Shown: positions 45,234 through 54,206, counted from the stretch's first letter. The stretch is 64,000 nucleotides of DNA from Planctomycetaceae bacterium (GCA_021732785.1 JAKFUG010000028.1:55589-119588), one strand, 5' to 3'. Numbers and translations are program-made. Notes: a model not told the origin generated them from the letters alone.

Positions 45234-47099
45234 ATGGGTTACTCCAGCCTCCAGCAATGCGTCGCCGATCTGGACCGGACGAAGCAACTCGTTCGGATTC
45301 CGCAGGAAATCGACGCGCACCTCGAAGCCGCAGAAATCCAGCGGCGGGTCTATCAGGCCGGTGGCCCGGCGGTGCTGTTTGAGAACGTGAAGGGCTGCCA
45401 ATTCCGGATGGTGTCGAACTTGTTCGGCACGCTGGATCGCACGCGGTTTCTCTTTCGCGATGCGCTGACCGCCGTCCGGCATCTGGTCGAACTGAAAATC
45501 GACCCGGCGGAACTCGCAAAACGGCCGTGGCGATATCTCGATGTCCCGCGGACGTTGTGGTCGATGTGGACCCGTCGGGTGCGCACTGGCCCGGTCTTTG
45601 CGAATGAAACGACCGTCGATCAATTGCCACGGTTGCACAGTTGGCCCAACGACGGAGGATCCTTCGTCACGTTGCCGCAGGTTTACACGGAGGATCCCGA
45701 TCAGCCCGGGTACACGCGGTCGAATCTCGGGATGTATCGCATTCAATTGTCCGGCAACGAGTATGTGCCGAACAAAGAAATCGGGCTGCATTATCAGTTG
45801 CATCGTGGCATCGGCGTGCATCACGCGGCGGCGGTGCGACGGGGCGAACGGCTGAAGCTCAACATCTTCGTCGGTGGTCCCCCGGCGATGACACTGGCTG
45901 CCGTGATGCCATTGCCGGAAGGGTTGTCCGAACTGCTGTTTGCCGCGGCGCTCGGACGGCGGGGCATCCGGATGGCGGCGCGACCGGACAGCCTGCCGGT
46001 GTGGGTCGACGCCGATTTCTGCATCACCGGTTCCATCGACCCACTGGCAACCAAACCCGAAGGACCGTTCGGCGATCATCTTGGGTATTACAGTCTGGCC
46101 CATCCGTTCCCGGTGATGGATGTCAGCCATGTCTATCACCGCAAGGATGCCATTTGGCCCTTCACCGTGGTGGGCCGACCGCCGCAGGAAGACACCTCGT
46201 TCGGGGCAATCATTCACGAAATCACGGGGCCGATTATCCCGACCGTTGTGCCCGGTGTGAAAGCGGTGCATGCGGTCGACGCCGCCGGGGTGCATCCGCT
46301 GCTGCTGGCGATGGGCAGCGAACGGTATGTCCCCTTCGCTAAAACGCGGCGGCCGCAGGAACTGCTGACGATTGCCAACGCGATTCTCGGACAGGGGCAA
46401 TTGTCGCTCGCCAAGTATCTGTTCATTGCAGCGAAAGAAGACGCCGCGGAGTTGGAGATTCATCACATCGCGGACTTCTTCCGGCACATGCTCGAGCGCG
46501 TCGATTGGGAACGGGATCTCCACTTCCACACGCGGACGACCATCGACACGCTGGATTACTCCGGGGATGGATTGAACGCGGGTTCAAAAGTCGTGATCGC
46601 CGCCGCGGGACCGCCCCGGCGGACGTTGCCGGTAGAAGTTCCCGCGGGGATGTCGCTGCCGAGCGGGTTCGACGATGTAAGGGTGTGTTTGCCGGGGGTG
46701 GTGGCGGTAGCGGCACCACGGTTTGAAAAACTGCCCAGGGATGGCAATCCCTGGGCGTCAGGGGATGTTGAAGCCGCGGTGCAACGATTTTGTACTGCAA
46801 TCAATTCGGATCATCCGTTGAATGCGTTTCCGTTGATTGTACTTGTCGATGATGCCGAGTTCACCGCGCGGACGCTGAATAACTGGTTGTGGGTGACGTT
46901 CACGCGCTCCAACCCCGCCGCGGACATTCACGGCATCGGTTCATTCACCCAGCAGAAGCACTGGGGCTGTCGCGGGAGTCTGATCATCGATGCCCGCATC
47001 AAACCGCATCACGCTCCGCCGCTGATCGAAGACCCCGCGATCACGAAGCGCGTCGACGCCCTCGGAGCCCCCGGCGGTCCGCTGCACGGACTCATCTGA
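45234..47099 (+). CDS. UbiD-family decarboxylase
   Basis: The 621-residue protein is homologous to UbiD/MqnP-type (de)carboxylases that use prenylated FMN. Recognisable blocks are GGPAVLFENVKG, MVSNLFGTLDRTRFLF, GMYRIQLSGNEYVPNKEIGLHYQLHRGIG, GGPPAM, EGPFGDHLGYYS and the C-terminal DARIKPHHAPPL. It is longer than E. coli UbiD (~500). In planctomycetes such genes are thought to serve menaquinone (futalosine-route) or aromatic metabolism, which is inference here. A palindrome sits in frame at residues ~500-508. Start is the ATG at 45234. It converges with a flavin reductase gene 26 bp away. Confidence 0.9.
   Translation: MGYSSLQQCVADLDRTKQLVRIPQEIDAHLEAAEIQRRVYQAGGPAVLFENVKGCQFRMVSNLFGTLDRTRFLFRDALTAVRHLVELKIDPAELAKRPWRYLDVPRTLWSMWTRRVRTGPVFANETTVDQLPRLHSWPNDGGSFVTLPQVYTEDPDQPGYTRSNLGMYRIQLSGNEYVPNKEIGLHYQLHRGIGVHHAAAVRRGERLKLNIFVGGPPAMTLAAVMPLPEGLSELLFAAALGRRGIRMAARPDSLPVWVDADFCITGSIDPLATKPEGPFGDHLGYYSLAHPFPVMDVSHVYHRKDAIWPFTVVGRPPQEDTSFGAIIHEITGPIIPTVVPGVKAVHAVDAAGVHPLLLAMGSERYVPFAKTRRPQELLTIANAILGQGQLSLAKYLFIAAKEDAAELEIHHIADFFRHMLERVDWERDLHFHTRTTIDTLDYSGDGLNAGSKVVIAAAGPPRRTLPVEVPAGMSLPSGFDDVRVCLPGVVAVAAPRFEKLPRDGNPWASGDVEAAVQRFCTAINSDHPLNAFPLIVLVDDAEFTARTLNNWLWVTFTRSNPAADIHGIGSFTQQKHWGCRGSLIIDARIKPHHAPPLIEDPAITKRVDALGAPGGPLHGLI
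46733..46756. repeat. REP-like stem inside the ubiD-like ORF
   Basis: GCCCAGGGATGGCAATCCCT followed by GGGC is a 24-bp palindrome whose stem matches the intergenic REP-like family (CCCAGGGAT...ATCCCTGGG). It is translated as PRDGNPWA without shifting the frame. Confidence 0.75.
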
Positions 47100-47125
47100 C
47101 AATACAAGTGGCAAGGCAGGTCGGG

Positions 47126-47626
47126 CTAATATCGGAAGCCGTTTTTGCGAATATGCACGTAGGGCTCGCGGTCGTTGAAAGTGGGCCCGCGGTTGGCGGA
47201 CGTAATTTCAATGGCGTAGAGCAGGTGGTCGCCGATGGACCATTTGTCGCGGACGGCCCCTTCCATCCAGCCGAGGGCTGCCGCCAGCATCGGCAATCCG
47301 GACGGACTGCGAACCACGGGGATCCCGGCGAACGCGGATTCATCCGGCGCAAAACCGGCACCATAATGTTTCAGAAACTGCTTCTGCTCGCCCGCAATGA
47401 TGCTCAAGCCGAGAACCGGTCGTTCTTCCAGCCACGCGTTGACGTACCGTTTGGCATTCACGGCGACGGTGAGCATGGGCGGGTCGAACGAAATCTGTTG
47501 CACCCAACTCGCGAGCAGACCGGTTTCCTGTCCGGCGTGATTGGCGACGGTGAGAATAAACAGGCCGCTGGGGGTCCGCCCCAGCACGCTGGCAATCGGC
47601 TCTTGCAGATCCGGAGGCGTATCCAT
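47126..47626 (-). CDS. Flavin reductase-domain protein
   Basis: The 166-residue FMN-binding split-barrel protein of the flavin reductase family has GRTPSGLFILTVANHAGQETGLLASWVQQISFDPPMLTVAVN, followed by FLKHYGAGF and VEGAVRDKWSIGDHLLYAIEI-like positions. It reduces flavin or partners a monooxygenase; the partner is not visible nearby. Convergence with the prFMN-dependent UbiD-like gene may be chance. Confidence 0.88.
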   Translation of the reverse strand: MDTPPDLQEPIASVLGRTPSGLFILTVANHAGQETGLLASWVQQISFDPPMLTVAVNAKRYVNAWLEERPVLGLSIIAGEQKQFLKHYGAGFAPDESAFAGIPVVRSPSGLPMLAAALGWMEGAVRDKWSIGDHLLYAIEITSANRGPTFNDREPYVHIRKNGFRY

Positions 47627-47712
47627 GGTGCTTCTCGCGGTGCAAATGATCGAAGACGAATGAGAGTACGAGTAGCGTCGAGTGCCGCGGGGGTGATGTC
47701 AAGGGAGGGTCA

Positions 47713-47776
47713 GTTGTCCGTCGTCAGTTGTCCGTTGTGAGGAAGTCTTTCCAACGGACAACTGACCACGGACAAC
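47713..47776. repeat. 25-bp inverted repeat of GTTGTCCGT words
   Basis: Arms 47713-47737 and 47752-47776 match with one mismatch around 14 nt. They are made of GTTGTCCGTNGTCAGTTGTC. The repeat lies 12 bp downstream of the ftsI stop and probably acts as its terminator. Confidence 0.85.
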
Positions 47777-47788
47777 GGGCCTCCATCC

Positions 47789-49549
47789 CTATCGCACGCT
47801 GCTGCGCTTCGGCTCGGTGGCCAACGGCGCTCCGTCCGCGGGGACGTGCCGGTACTCGAGCGCTTTCCGCAGAATCTCCGCGGCGGCGGGAGCAGCGACG
47901 CGGCCCCCGAACGCTTCCCCCCCGATGGTGGCCTGATTGACCACCACCAGCACCAGCAGTTGCGGCTTCTCCACCGGAGCCCCACAAACAAACGAAGCGA
48001 TATATTTCCCATGGCGATACCCGCCGGACGGCGCGAGACTCTGCGCTGTCCCCGTTTTGCCGAAGACGTCGTAACCTTTAATCTGCGCCTTCTTGCCGGT
48101 GCCGCGGGTAATGACTTCTTTCATAGGGACCGACACCACCCACTCGGCGGAATCGCGTCCGACGGCCCGAACATTGCTGCTGCGGATCGAGGCGGTCTCG
48201 GGATCGACTTCACTCATCAACAACCGCGGTCGAACGAGCCGTCCCCCATTCGCCAATGCCGCATGAGCGCGAATGAGCTGCAACGGTGTCGTCGCGATTT
48301 CGTGACCCATCGGAATCGAACCGGTGGAGTACGTCGTCCATTGATCGAGCGGTCGCAGAATACCGGACAGTTCGCCCGGCAACTCAATCCCCGTTGGCCG
48401 GCCGAAGCCGAAGCGTGTTGCGGCGGCGTGCAAGCCATTATTGGTCAATCGCTCGCCGATCTTCGCCATGCCGATGTTGCTCGACTTCACCAGCACATCG
48501 GTGAGGCTGAGCATGCCGTAACCGTGATGGTCGTGCAGCACGCGGCGACCCATACGGTACTGTCCCCGCTCACAATTGAAGAAGTCGTCCCGCTCGATGA
48601 GTTGCTGATCGAGTCCATACGCCACAATCATCGGTTTGAACGTGGAACCCGGTTCGTAGATGTCGGCAATCGCCCGATTTTTCCAGGCGTCCGACGACGC
48701 CTCCTCGGGATGATTCGGATCAATCGTCGGGCGCGACGCCATCGCCAGCACGTCGCCGGACGCGGGGTCGAGCACGATCGCGCAGCAACTTTCCGGCTTC
48801 CATTCGGCCATCAGTTGATCGAGTTGCGTCTCGGCGAAGATTTGCACGACGCTATCCACCACGAGGGTTACGGACTGTCCGTCGCGCAACGGACGGGCAG
48901 GATCGGCCGTGATATCGATGACGCGTCCGCGGGCATCGCGCGTGAGCGTCCGTCGCCCCGGTTGTCCCTTCAGCGACTTCTCGCAACCTTCTTCGATGCC
49001 GCCGCGCCCAACGCCGTCAACATCGCGCATGCCGATGACTTGCGCGGCCAGCATGCCCTGCGGATAGATCCGACGATATTCCGCGCGAAAACCGTAAACA
49101 TCATCGGGAAGTTCGAGTTGCCGGACGAGTTCCACTTCGTCGTCATTCAGCCGACGCTTCACCCACAGGAAGTGTTTGTCGGCATTGCGGCCGAGCCGTT
49201 CGAACAGATCGTCGGGGACCATCTGCAGCGCACCGGCGAGCTGTTCGGCGACCACCCACGGCTTCGAGAGTCGCGACGGGATGACGTACAAACTTTGCGT
49301 CTGCACACTCGTGGCGAGCAAGCGTCCCTGGCGATCGAAGATGTCTCCCGGCCGCGGGGCAATGTCTTCCACGACTTCGCGCTGTCGGGTAGCACGGTCG
49401 CCGAGTTCGTCCTGTTGCCACAATTGCAATTGGACCAGACGTCCGACGAGGACCAGCCATGCGATGCCGACAACCGTGACCACAATCCCGGCGCGACGCC
49501 GCAGGCTGGCCATCGCGATGATGTGCGGGTCTGGCGTATTGGGGTTCAT
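47789..49549 (-). CDS. ftsI: Division-type penicillin-binding protein (FtsI/PBP2-like)
   Basis: The 586-residue class B PBP has an N-terminal membrane anchor (IVVTVVGIAWLVLVGRLVQLQ) and a pedestal domain (GDIFDRQGRLLATS). The transpeptidase domain contains SxxK (GSTFKPMIV), SxN (KSSNIG) and KTG (FGKTGTAQS). It crosslinks septal peptidoglycan. No PASTA domain is present. It follows ftsL by 9 bp in a dcw-type cluster. In most bacteria murE follows; here an unrelated gene does. Confidence 0.94.
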   Translation of the reverse strand: MNPNTPDPHIIAMASLRRRAGIVVTVVGIAWLVLVGRLVQLQLWQQDELGDRATRQREVVEDIAPRPGDIFDRQGRLLATSVQTQSLYVIPSRLSKPWVVAEQLAGALQMVPDDLFERLGRNADKHFLWVKRRLNDDEVELVRQLELPDDVYGFRAEYRRIYPQGMLAAQVIGMRDVDGVGRGGIEEGCEKSLKGQPGRRTLTRDARGRVIDITADPARPLRDGQSVTLVVDSVVQIFAETQLDQLMAEWKPESCCAIVLDPASGDVLAMASRPTIDPNHPEEASSDAWKNRAIADIYEPGSTFKPMIVAYGLDQQLIERDDFFNCERGQYRMGRRVLHDHHGYGMLSLTDVLVKSSNIGMAKIGERLTNNGLHAAATRFGFGRPTGIELPGELSGILRPLDQWTTYSTGSIPMGHEIATTPLQLIRAHAALANGGRLVRPRLLMSEVDPETASIRSSNVRAVGRDSAEWVVSVPMKEVITRGTGKKAQIKGYDVFGKTGTAQSLAPSGGYRHGKYIASFVCGAPVEKPQLLVLVVVNQATIGGEAFGGRVAAPAAAEILRKALEYRHVPADGAPLATEPKRSSVR

Positions 49550-49558
49550 CGCTCGCCC

Positions 49559-49816
49559 CTACTGCCGGGCTTTGCCACGAGGATTGTTACCGGCGATGAC
49601 GGGCTGGCTGCGTGGCCACTCGGTAAGCATCCGCGTGGCCGTGCGCCGCTGGTGCGTGGCCAGGCGGAGTTTCGTCGTGCGCTGTTGCAGTTCGTCAAGT
49701 TGATACTGCTGCTGGCTGACGCGACGGCGCAAGGTGAGCGTCTGCTTTTCGAGCGTCGTGCCCGCCAGCGAGACCGCCACCACCAGCACCATGCCCGCCA
49801 GAAAACGGAAGTACAT
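49559..49816 (-). CDS. ftsL: FtsL-like small division protein
   Basis: The 85-residue protein has one membrane helix (YFRFLAGMVLVVAVSLAG) followed by a coiled-coil-like helix (LEKQTLTLRRRVSQQQYQLDELQQRTTKLRL). Position (between rsmH/LysM and ftsI) and architecture match FtsL; sequence conservation in this family is weak. It would bridge FtsQ/FtsB-type proteins to FtsI in the divisome. Confidence 0.8.
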   Translation of the reverse strand: MYFRFLAGMVLVVAVSLAGTTLEKQTLTLRRRVSQQQYQLDELQQRTTKLRLATHQRRTATRMLTEWPRSQPVIAGNNPRGKARQ

Positions 49817-49977
49817 CGGATGAACCCAGGAGGCACGCGGTCATTGGGGGCCCATGCGGTGCAAAGTGGGACACGACGTCCGAACCACGCTGGCCGTTTA
49901 GCGGAGCACCGCGTGTTCGATTCAATCCCGCGTCGCTTTGCACTCTTCCCCCACAACAACCGCGCCTCAATTGGGGA

Positions 49978-52032
49978 TCATCGACGCAAGCTTCCATCCT
50001 CGATCAACACAACCCGGCTGGCATCGGCGGGGAGTTTCAGAACGGTGCCGACATTGAGGGCATTGCCGTCTGTAAGGACGTCGCGGTTCATTTGATAGAT
50101 CTGAATCCAGCGGGACGACCGTCCCAAATAGGATTGCGCGATCTCGCTGAGAGTGTCACGCGTGCCGACACGGTACATCGGCTGCTGTCCCGGTCCGACA
50201 AAGAACCCTGCCGGTTCATCCGGCTGGTAACGGTCGGGTTGTGCCCGGCGTAATTCCTGTACGGCCGGGGCCGCGCTGCCCACAAGCTGCGGGTACTTCG
50301 CGTGCAGCCACGCGGCTTTCGGCGCGGCGAGCTTCATTCCCGGCTTCAGCTTCTGCGGATCGTTCACAATCACCGAATTGTGTTGTTCCAGCGCTCGGAA
50401 GTATTTGCCGTCGCCATACAGCCGCTTCGAGATTTCCCAGAAATTGTCGCCGGAATGGGCGACGTAAATGTCGCCCGGCAATCCGAGACTCTGCGGGTCC
50501 TGCACCACATCCTGCGTCCCCGCGGCGGCGAGCAATTGGGGATAACGCGCTTGCAATTCATTCGCGGTCGGCGTGGCAATCTTCAACCCCGGCTTCATTT
50601 TTGTGGGGTCCGTGACGACGTTGGCATTGTATTTCGCGAGCGCTTCGAAATACCGGCCGCTCCCGTAGACCTTCTTCGAGATCGACCAGAAGTTGTCGTT
50701 GGGTTGGACGAGATACGTTTCCCCGGAAAGCGCGACCGGCGCGCCAGGGCGGGCTGTTGTGCGGAACGGTTCGGGTGTGGCACGAATCGGTAGCGGCTCA
50801 TCGCGGGCAGGAAAAGCTTCTCGGCGAACGGGAGCCTGTTCCGTACGAGGTGAAAACGGTTCGGCCCGGACAGGAAATGATTCGGCACGCATCGGGATGT
50901 TCGGGACGGCTGCGGGAGCCCCAAACGGATCGGGTTCACTCATGGGGGGGGCGGCACGCAATCGTGGCGGAGGCTGACGTTCCGGAACCGCCCGAATGGG
51001 TTCGGGACGGCTCTCTTCGACGAAGAACGGATTCGGTTCCTGCGCAGCGAGTTTCTGAACCGCCACCGGTTCCGTTCGCGCAGGGAGTTCAATCACCGGC
51101 TCGGCAACCTCGGCCCGCTCCGCGACCCGTGTGACCGGAGCCGAGGAACGTGCGGAGACCTCCACCGGAGTTTCCGCAGCCACATTATTGAACCGCTCGG
51201 AATTATTGATCGTGTCTGCGGCGGGACGTTCCGCCTCGAATTCCATCCGGCGCGCGGGTGGGGCAGCGACTTCGGAAGGAAGTACCATCACGCGTTCCTG
51301 CGGGACTTCGATCGCAACGGATTCTGTCGTTTCCGCCGGCATTTCAATCACCACCGGTTGACGCGAGGGAACTTCGATGGCTTCTCCAGCAAACGGATCG
51401 GGCTCCCGCGCCGATGTCGCCGCGGTTTCGACTTTAAGCGTTTGTTCGGCCTGCGAGGTCACCGGCAGCGATGTGGCAAACGGGTCGGGTTCGACGGTCG
51501 CCGAGTTTGTGGCAGGTTCGGCTTGATTCGCGAAGGGATCGACTTGCTCGGGAACCGGTGTGGCCGCAGCCCGTACCGAGGTTTCCACCGGGGCGGCAAA
51601 CGGATCAGGTTCGGTTGAAACGGTGCGTGTTTCCGTCACAGCGGCGGCGCGGGCCGGGGACTTCGGCGCGGCAAAAAACTCCTGTCCGTCGAGGTCCACC
51701 GGCAACTTGGGTTTGGGTCGCGCGGCGGTTGCCGTCGGCTTTTGAACCGGGAAGAGTTCGTCGCCGTTCGATGTGGATTCAATCGGTGTGACCGGTCGCC
51801 GCGGCGATGGCCGTTCGGTGGGAATAGCGGCGAGCGGTGTCGCAATGGGGCCTTCGTTTGCCGGCGGGTTGAGTTGCTCCGGCGGTGTTTCACCCGCGTC
51901 GGGTGCGACTTCCGGCGACTGTGTGGTGGCAATCAAGTCATTCGGTTGGTGCATCTTCTTCCAGACAAGGAAGCCGAATACCGACGTCAACGTCAGCACC
52001 AACAGCAGGCCAAATTTCGTTTCGCGGGTCAT
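49978..52032 (-). CDS. Membrane-anchored protein with three LysM domains
   Basis: The 684-residue protein has an N-terminal anchor (FGLLLVLTLTSVFGFLVW). A long low-complexity Pro/Glu/Ala stretch of ~400 residues carries recurring EPDPFA words. Three LysM domains follow (about 438-488, 520-570, 618-668), each with the pattern DNFWSISKKVYGSGRYFEAL...PGLKI. LysM binds peptidoglycan, so the protein could link the membrane to the wall at the septum. It sits between rsmH and ftsL, where no such gene occurs in the standard dcw order. Confidence 0.9.
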   Translation of the reverse strand: MTRETKFGLLLVLTLTSVFGFLVWKKMHQPNDLIATTQSPEVAPDAGETPPEQLNPPANEGPIATPLAAIPTERPSPRRPVTPIESTSNGDELFPVQKPTATAARPKPKLPVDLDGQEFFAAPKSPARAAAVTETRTVSTEPDPFAAPVETSVRAAATPVPEQVDPFANQAEPATNSATVEPDPFATSLPVTSQAEQTLKVETAATSAREPDPFAGEAIEVPSRQPVVIEMPAETTESVAIEVPQERVMVLPSEVAAPPARRMEFEAERPAADTINNSERFNNVAAETPVEVSARSSAPVTRVAERAEVAEPVIELPARTEPVAVQKLAAQEPNPFFVEESRPEPIRAVPERQPPPRLRAAPPMSEPDPFGAPAAVPNIPMRAESFPVRAEPFSPRTEQAPVRREAFPARDEPLPIRATPEPFRTTARPGAPVALSGETYLVQPNDNFWSISKKVYGSGRYFEALAKYNANVVTDPTKMKPGLKIATPTANELQARYPQLLAAAGTQDVVQDPQSLGLPGDIYVAHSGDNFWEISKRLYGDGKYFRALEQHNSVIVNDPQKLKPGMKLAAPKAAWLHAKYPQLVGSAAPAVQELRRAQPDRYQPDEPAGFFVGPGQQPMYRVGTRDTLSEIAQSYLGRSSRWIQIYQMNRDVLTDGNALNVGTVLKLPADASRVVLIEDGSLRR

Positions 52033-52094
52033 GGTTTCATCCTTGAACCGAACACAGCGTGTTCACGACGAGCACGATGTTAATGGAACGGTCT

Positions 52095-53054
52095 TTACGG
52101 TCTTCGACGGGCAATTCGAATCTTCGCCGAACGGCTGCGTGGGGTGACCCGCTCTTCCGTCGGCGTGGGCAAAATTGGTTTCGGGGTGACGACATCCCAT
52201 ACGGTGGCGTCACGAAAGGCGTCTTTCACAATCCGGTCTTCGAGCGAATGGAACGAAATCACAACGAGCAAGCCGCCGGGCCGTAAACACGAGGGGAAAC
52301 TCTCGGCGAGCGCTTTCTGCACGTGTTCGAGTTCGCGATTCACCGCCAGCCTCAAGGCTTGAAACACGCGGGTGGCCGGGTGCTTTTCACTGGGGCCTTT
52401 GTGACTGGTGACCGATCCCACCAGATCCGCGAGATCTAACGCAGTGAGGATCGGATGTGTCGTCCGCTGTCGAACAATTGCGGCAGCGATTCGGCTCGCC
52501 TGGGGTTCTTCGCCGTAATCGTGAAAGATTTTTACGAGTTCCGTCTCCGACGCTTTGGCCAGAAATTCGGCGGCGGTCGGGCCTTCCGCATGAAATCGCA
52601 GATCGAGCGGGCCATCGGCGTGAAAGCTGAAGCCCCGTTCCCGATCCGCAAGTTGATCGGACGACAATCCGAGATCGACCAGAATGCGATCCACCGCGGC
52701 AATCCCGTCGGCTTTCAGAAAGTCGGGCAATTCGACATAGCTGCCGCGATGGAGCGACACGCCTTCTGTCGGCAAGACAGCGCGGGCGCGGTCGAGCATC
52801 GTGGGATCGCGATCAATGCCGATGAGCCGTCCGTTTGGGCCGATCTGTTCGCCGATTTTTCGGCTATGACCGCCGCCGCCGACGGTGCCATCGACAACCG
52901 TCAGCCCGGGGGTGAGTTCCAGTCCGCGCAGCACTTCGCGCATCATCACCGGGACATGCACGGAAGGTGCAGTCGAATGCGGCGCAGCGGCAGCGGGCTC
53001 GGATTCCACGCGAAAACCAAGGGGTGAAGTGAATCCGCGACCGGTGAGACGCAC
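52095..53054 (-). CDS. rsmH: 16S rRNA m4C1402 methyltransferase RsmH
   Basis: The protein methylates N4 of C1402 in 16S rRNA. Family blocks are HVPVMMREVL, VDGTVGGGGHS (SAM site), LVDLGLSSDQL, RGFSF, PATRVFQALRLAVNREL, VISFHSLEDRIVK and the basic ending PRSRSAKIRIARR. A GTG at 53054 opens the frame, giving 319 residues; the family core starts near residue 32, so a later start is possible. It is separated from mraZ by 540 bp, whereas these genes are usually adjacent. Confidence 0.95.
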   Translation of the reverse strand: MRLTGRGFTSPLGFRVESEPAAAAPHSTAPSVHVPVMMREVLRGLELTPGLTVVDGTVGGGGHSRKIGEQIGPNGRLIGIDRDPTMLDRARAVLPTEGVSLHRGSYVELPDFLKADGIAAVDRILVDLGLSSDQLADRERGFSFHADGPLDLRFHAEGPTAAEFLAKASETELVKIFHDYGEEPQASRIAAAIVRQRTTHPILTALDLADLVGSVTSHKGPSEKHPATRVFQALRLAVNRELEHVQKALAESFPSCLRPGGLLVVISFHSLEDRIVKDAFRDATVWDVVTPKPILPTPTEERVTPRSRSAKIRIARRRP

Positions 53055-53198
53055 ACCAGCGACGAACCGTCACGGACACGGGAGTAGACAGGATGAATTC
53101 AAGACGGGAGATTTCGCGTCACCGGCGGAACTCGCCGATGGACACAGCGGGGTTGTAGATTCCCCGCGAATTTTTGGGAAGAGCGAGGTGGGATTGAA

Positions 53199-53321
53199 GT
53201 CGCCCTGTCGCTCCGCGACAGGAAAGTTAATCGATTGGCGATGTCCGCAGATGGCAAGCGGCTATGTGGAATAACCCGCTGTGTGCGATTCGGCTTTCCT
53301 GTCGCGGAGCGACAGGGCGAC
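53199..53321. repeat. Perfect 28-bp inverted repeat between mraZ and rsmH
   Basis: Arms 53199-53226 (GTCGCCCTGTCGCTCCGCGA...) and 53294-53321 are perfect complements separated by 67 bp. Each arm contains the shorter palindrome CCTGTCGCNNNGCGACAGG. Confidence 0.9.
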
Positions 53322-53328
53322 AAAAACG

Positions 53329-53362
53329 GAGACCCGCTGGACAACGGCATCCAGCGGGTCTC
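53329..53362. terminator. Hairpin downstream of mraZ
   Basis: Perfect 13-bp arms GAGACCCGCTGGA / TCCAGCGGGTCTC with an 8-nt loop; A5 precedes it on the plus strand, giving T5 after it in the minus-strand (mraZ) direction. It would separate mraZ from rsmH transcription. Confidence 0.75.
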
Positions 53363-53594
53363 GTCTCACAGGCACTGAGTTTTCCGCCAGGAGCGGCATC
53401 CGTGCCACTCCGAGACTTCACGCCTCAAGGCGAAACACTCCGACGGCCGCCGCTCTGCCGATTGGCGCCCGCCATCTCCCAGCCGCAACGATCCGTGCCA
53501 CGGCTGGCCTCCGCAAAGCCCGGCAGCCAGCGGAATCGCGTTTCCCCACCATAGTGACATGGCAGAGAATGGTGTGTCGTTCCTTCATCTTGGT

Positions 53595-54026
53595 CTACGG
53601 AGCCATGAAGGCTTCGTTTGCCAACCGGTCAAACTCCGGGTTCAACCGGCTGGAAAAGGCATCCCAGGTCGCTTTGTCCCAGATTTCCGCATGATCCTGC
53701 ACCCCCAGCAAATACGCGTCGCGATCCAGCGCTGCGTACTCTGCTAAACGGTCCGGGATTCGTATCCTTCCCTGGCCATCAAAATCAACGCGTTCTGCCG
53801 AAGAGTAAAACAACCGCAAATAGTTCTGGTGACTGGTCTTACCGGCGAATCGAGTTCCGAACTCCGCAAAGCCGGTCGGACTGTAGGCCACCAGCGACCG
53901 ATCGGTCCCCGGTGCAATGTACAAATAGTCAACGGATGGGTCGCCGAAGTCGTCGCGGAGCCGCTTGGGAACCGCCAGCCGACGCTTGTCATCCAGCGTT
54001 CGGAGATAGGTTCCGGTCAGCGGCAT
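53595..54026 (-). CDS. mraZ: Transcriptional regulator MraZ
   Basis: The 143-residue protein has two SpoVT/AbrB-like repeats: LDDKRRLAVPKRLRDDFG and VDFDGQGRIRIPDRLAEYA. It binds DNA and represses the dcw cluster including itself. The ATG at 54026 gives the family N-terminus PLTGTYLRTLDDKRRLAVP; the frame is open to 54092, but that stretch contains the operator boxes. A terminator-like hairpin 230 bp downstream suggests rsmH has its own promoter. Confidence 0.95.
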   Translation of the reverse strand: MPLTGTYLRTLDDKRRLAVPKRLRDDFGDPSVDYLYIAPGTDRSLVAYSPTGFAEFGTRFAGKTSHQNYLRLFYSSAERVDFDGQGRIRIPDRLAEYAALDRDAYLLGVQDHAEIWDKATWDAFSSRLNPEFDRLANEAFMAP

Positions 54027-54030
54027 GTTT

Positions 54031-54065
54031 ACCACAATTCCCCACAACGTCCCACGGCGGCCCAA
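54031..54065 (-). promoter_or_regulatory. MraZ operator: four boxes with 10-bp period
   Basis: Read on the minus strand, TTGGG-N5-GTGGG-N5-GTGGG-N5-GTGGT ends 4 nt before the mraZ ATG (boxes at 54065-54061, 54055-54051, 54045-54041 and 54035-54031). Repeated TGGGN boxes one helical turn apart are the known MraZ target, so direct autoregulation is expected. Confidence 0.9.
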
Positions 54066-54206
54066 CTCTACCAACGTTTGCCAGAGATGCAAGTAACAAC
54101 TTTGTGACGGAGTCCATTCCGTTGTGGAAGGCGCGGCGCAGACCGTTATCCGACATCACATTCGGAATTTTGAGAAATCTTTTCCGCGCGCGATTTCCGC
54201 GCCGGT

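Larger units (their letters stand above)
53055..53594. other. 540-bp gap between rsmH and mraZ
   Basis: No family-like coding frame was found. The right-hand 200 bp (53365-53590) has an open frame of 64 codons on the minus strand without resemblance. The rest holds a long inverted repeat and a hairpin listed separately. I looked for RNase P RNA and tmRNA hallmarks and did not see them. Confidence 0.6.

Noticed and set aside
44919..46529. 536-codon minus-strand frame opposite the ubiD-like gene and across the 31-bp inverted repeat
   Set aside because: It is antisense to ubiD and runs through repeat sequence; not coding.
45234..47626. UbiD-like gene and flavin reductase as a UbiX-UbiD prFMN unit
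   Set aside because: The flavin reductase is not a UbiX prenyltransferase, and the two genes are convergent, so co-expression is not supported.
47846..50095. 749-codon open frame on the plus strand across ftsI and ftsL
   Set aside because: It is antisense shadow of two recognised genes, Arg/His-rich, with no motif; long antisense frames are common at this GC.
53055..53594. RNase P RNA, tmRNA or another large structural RNA in the mraZ-rsmH gap
   Set aside because: None of the conserved core sequences is visible; the hairpins are simple inverted repeats.
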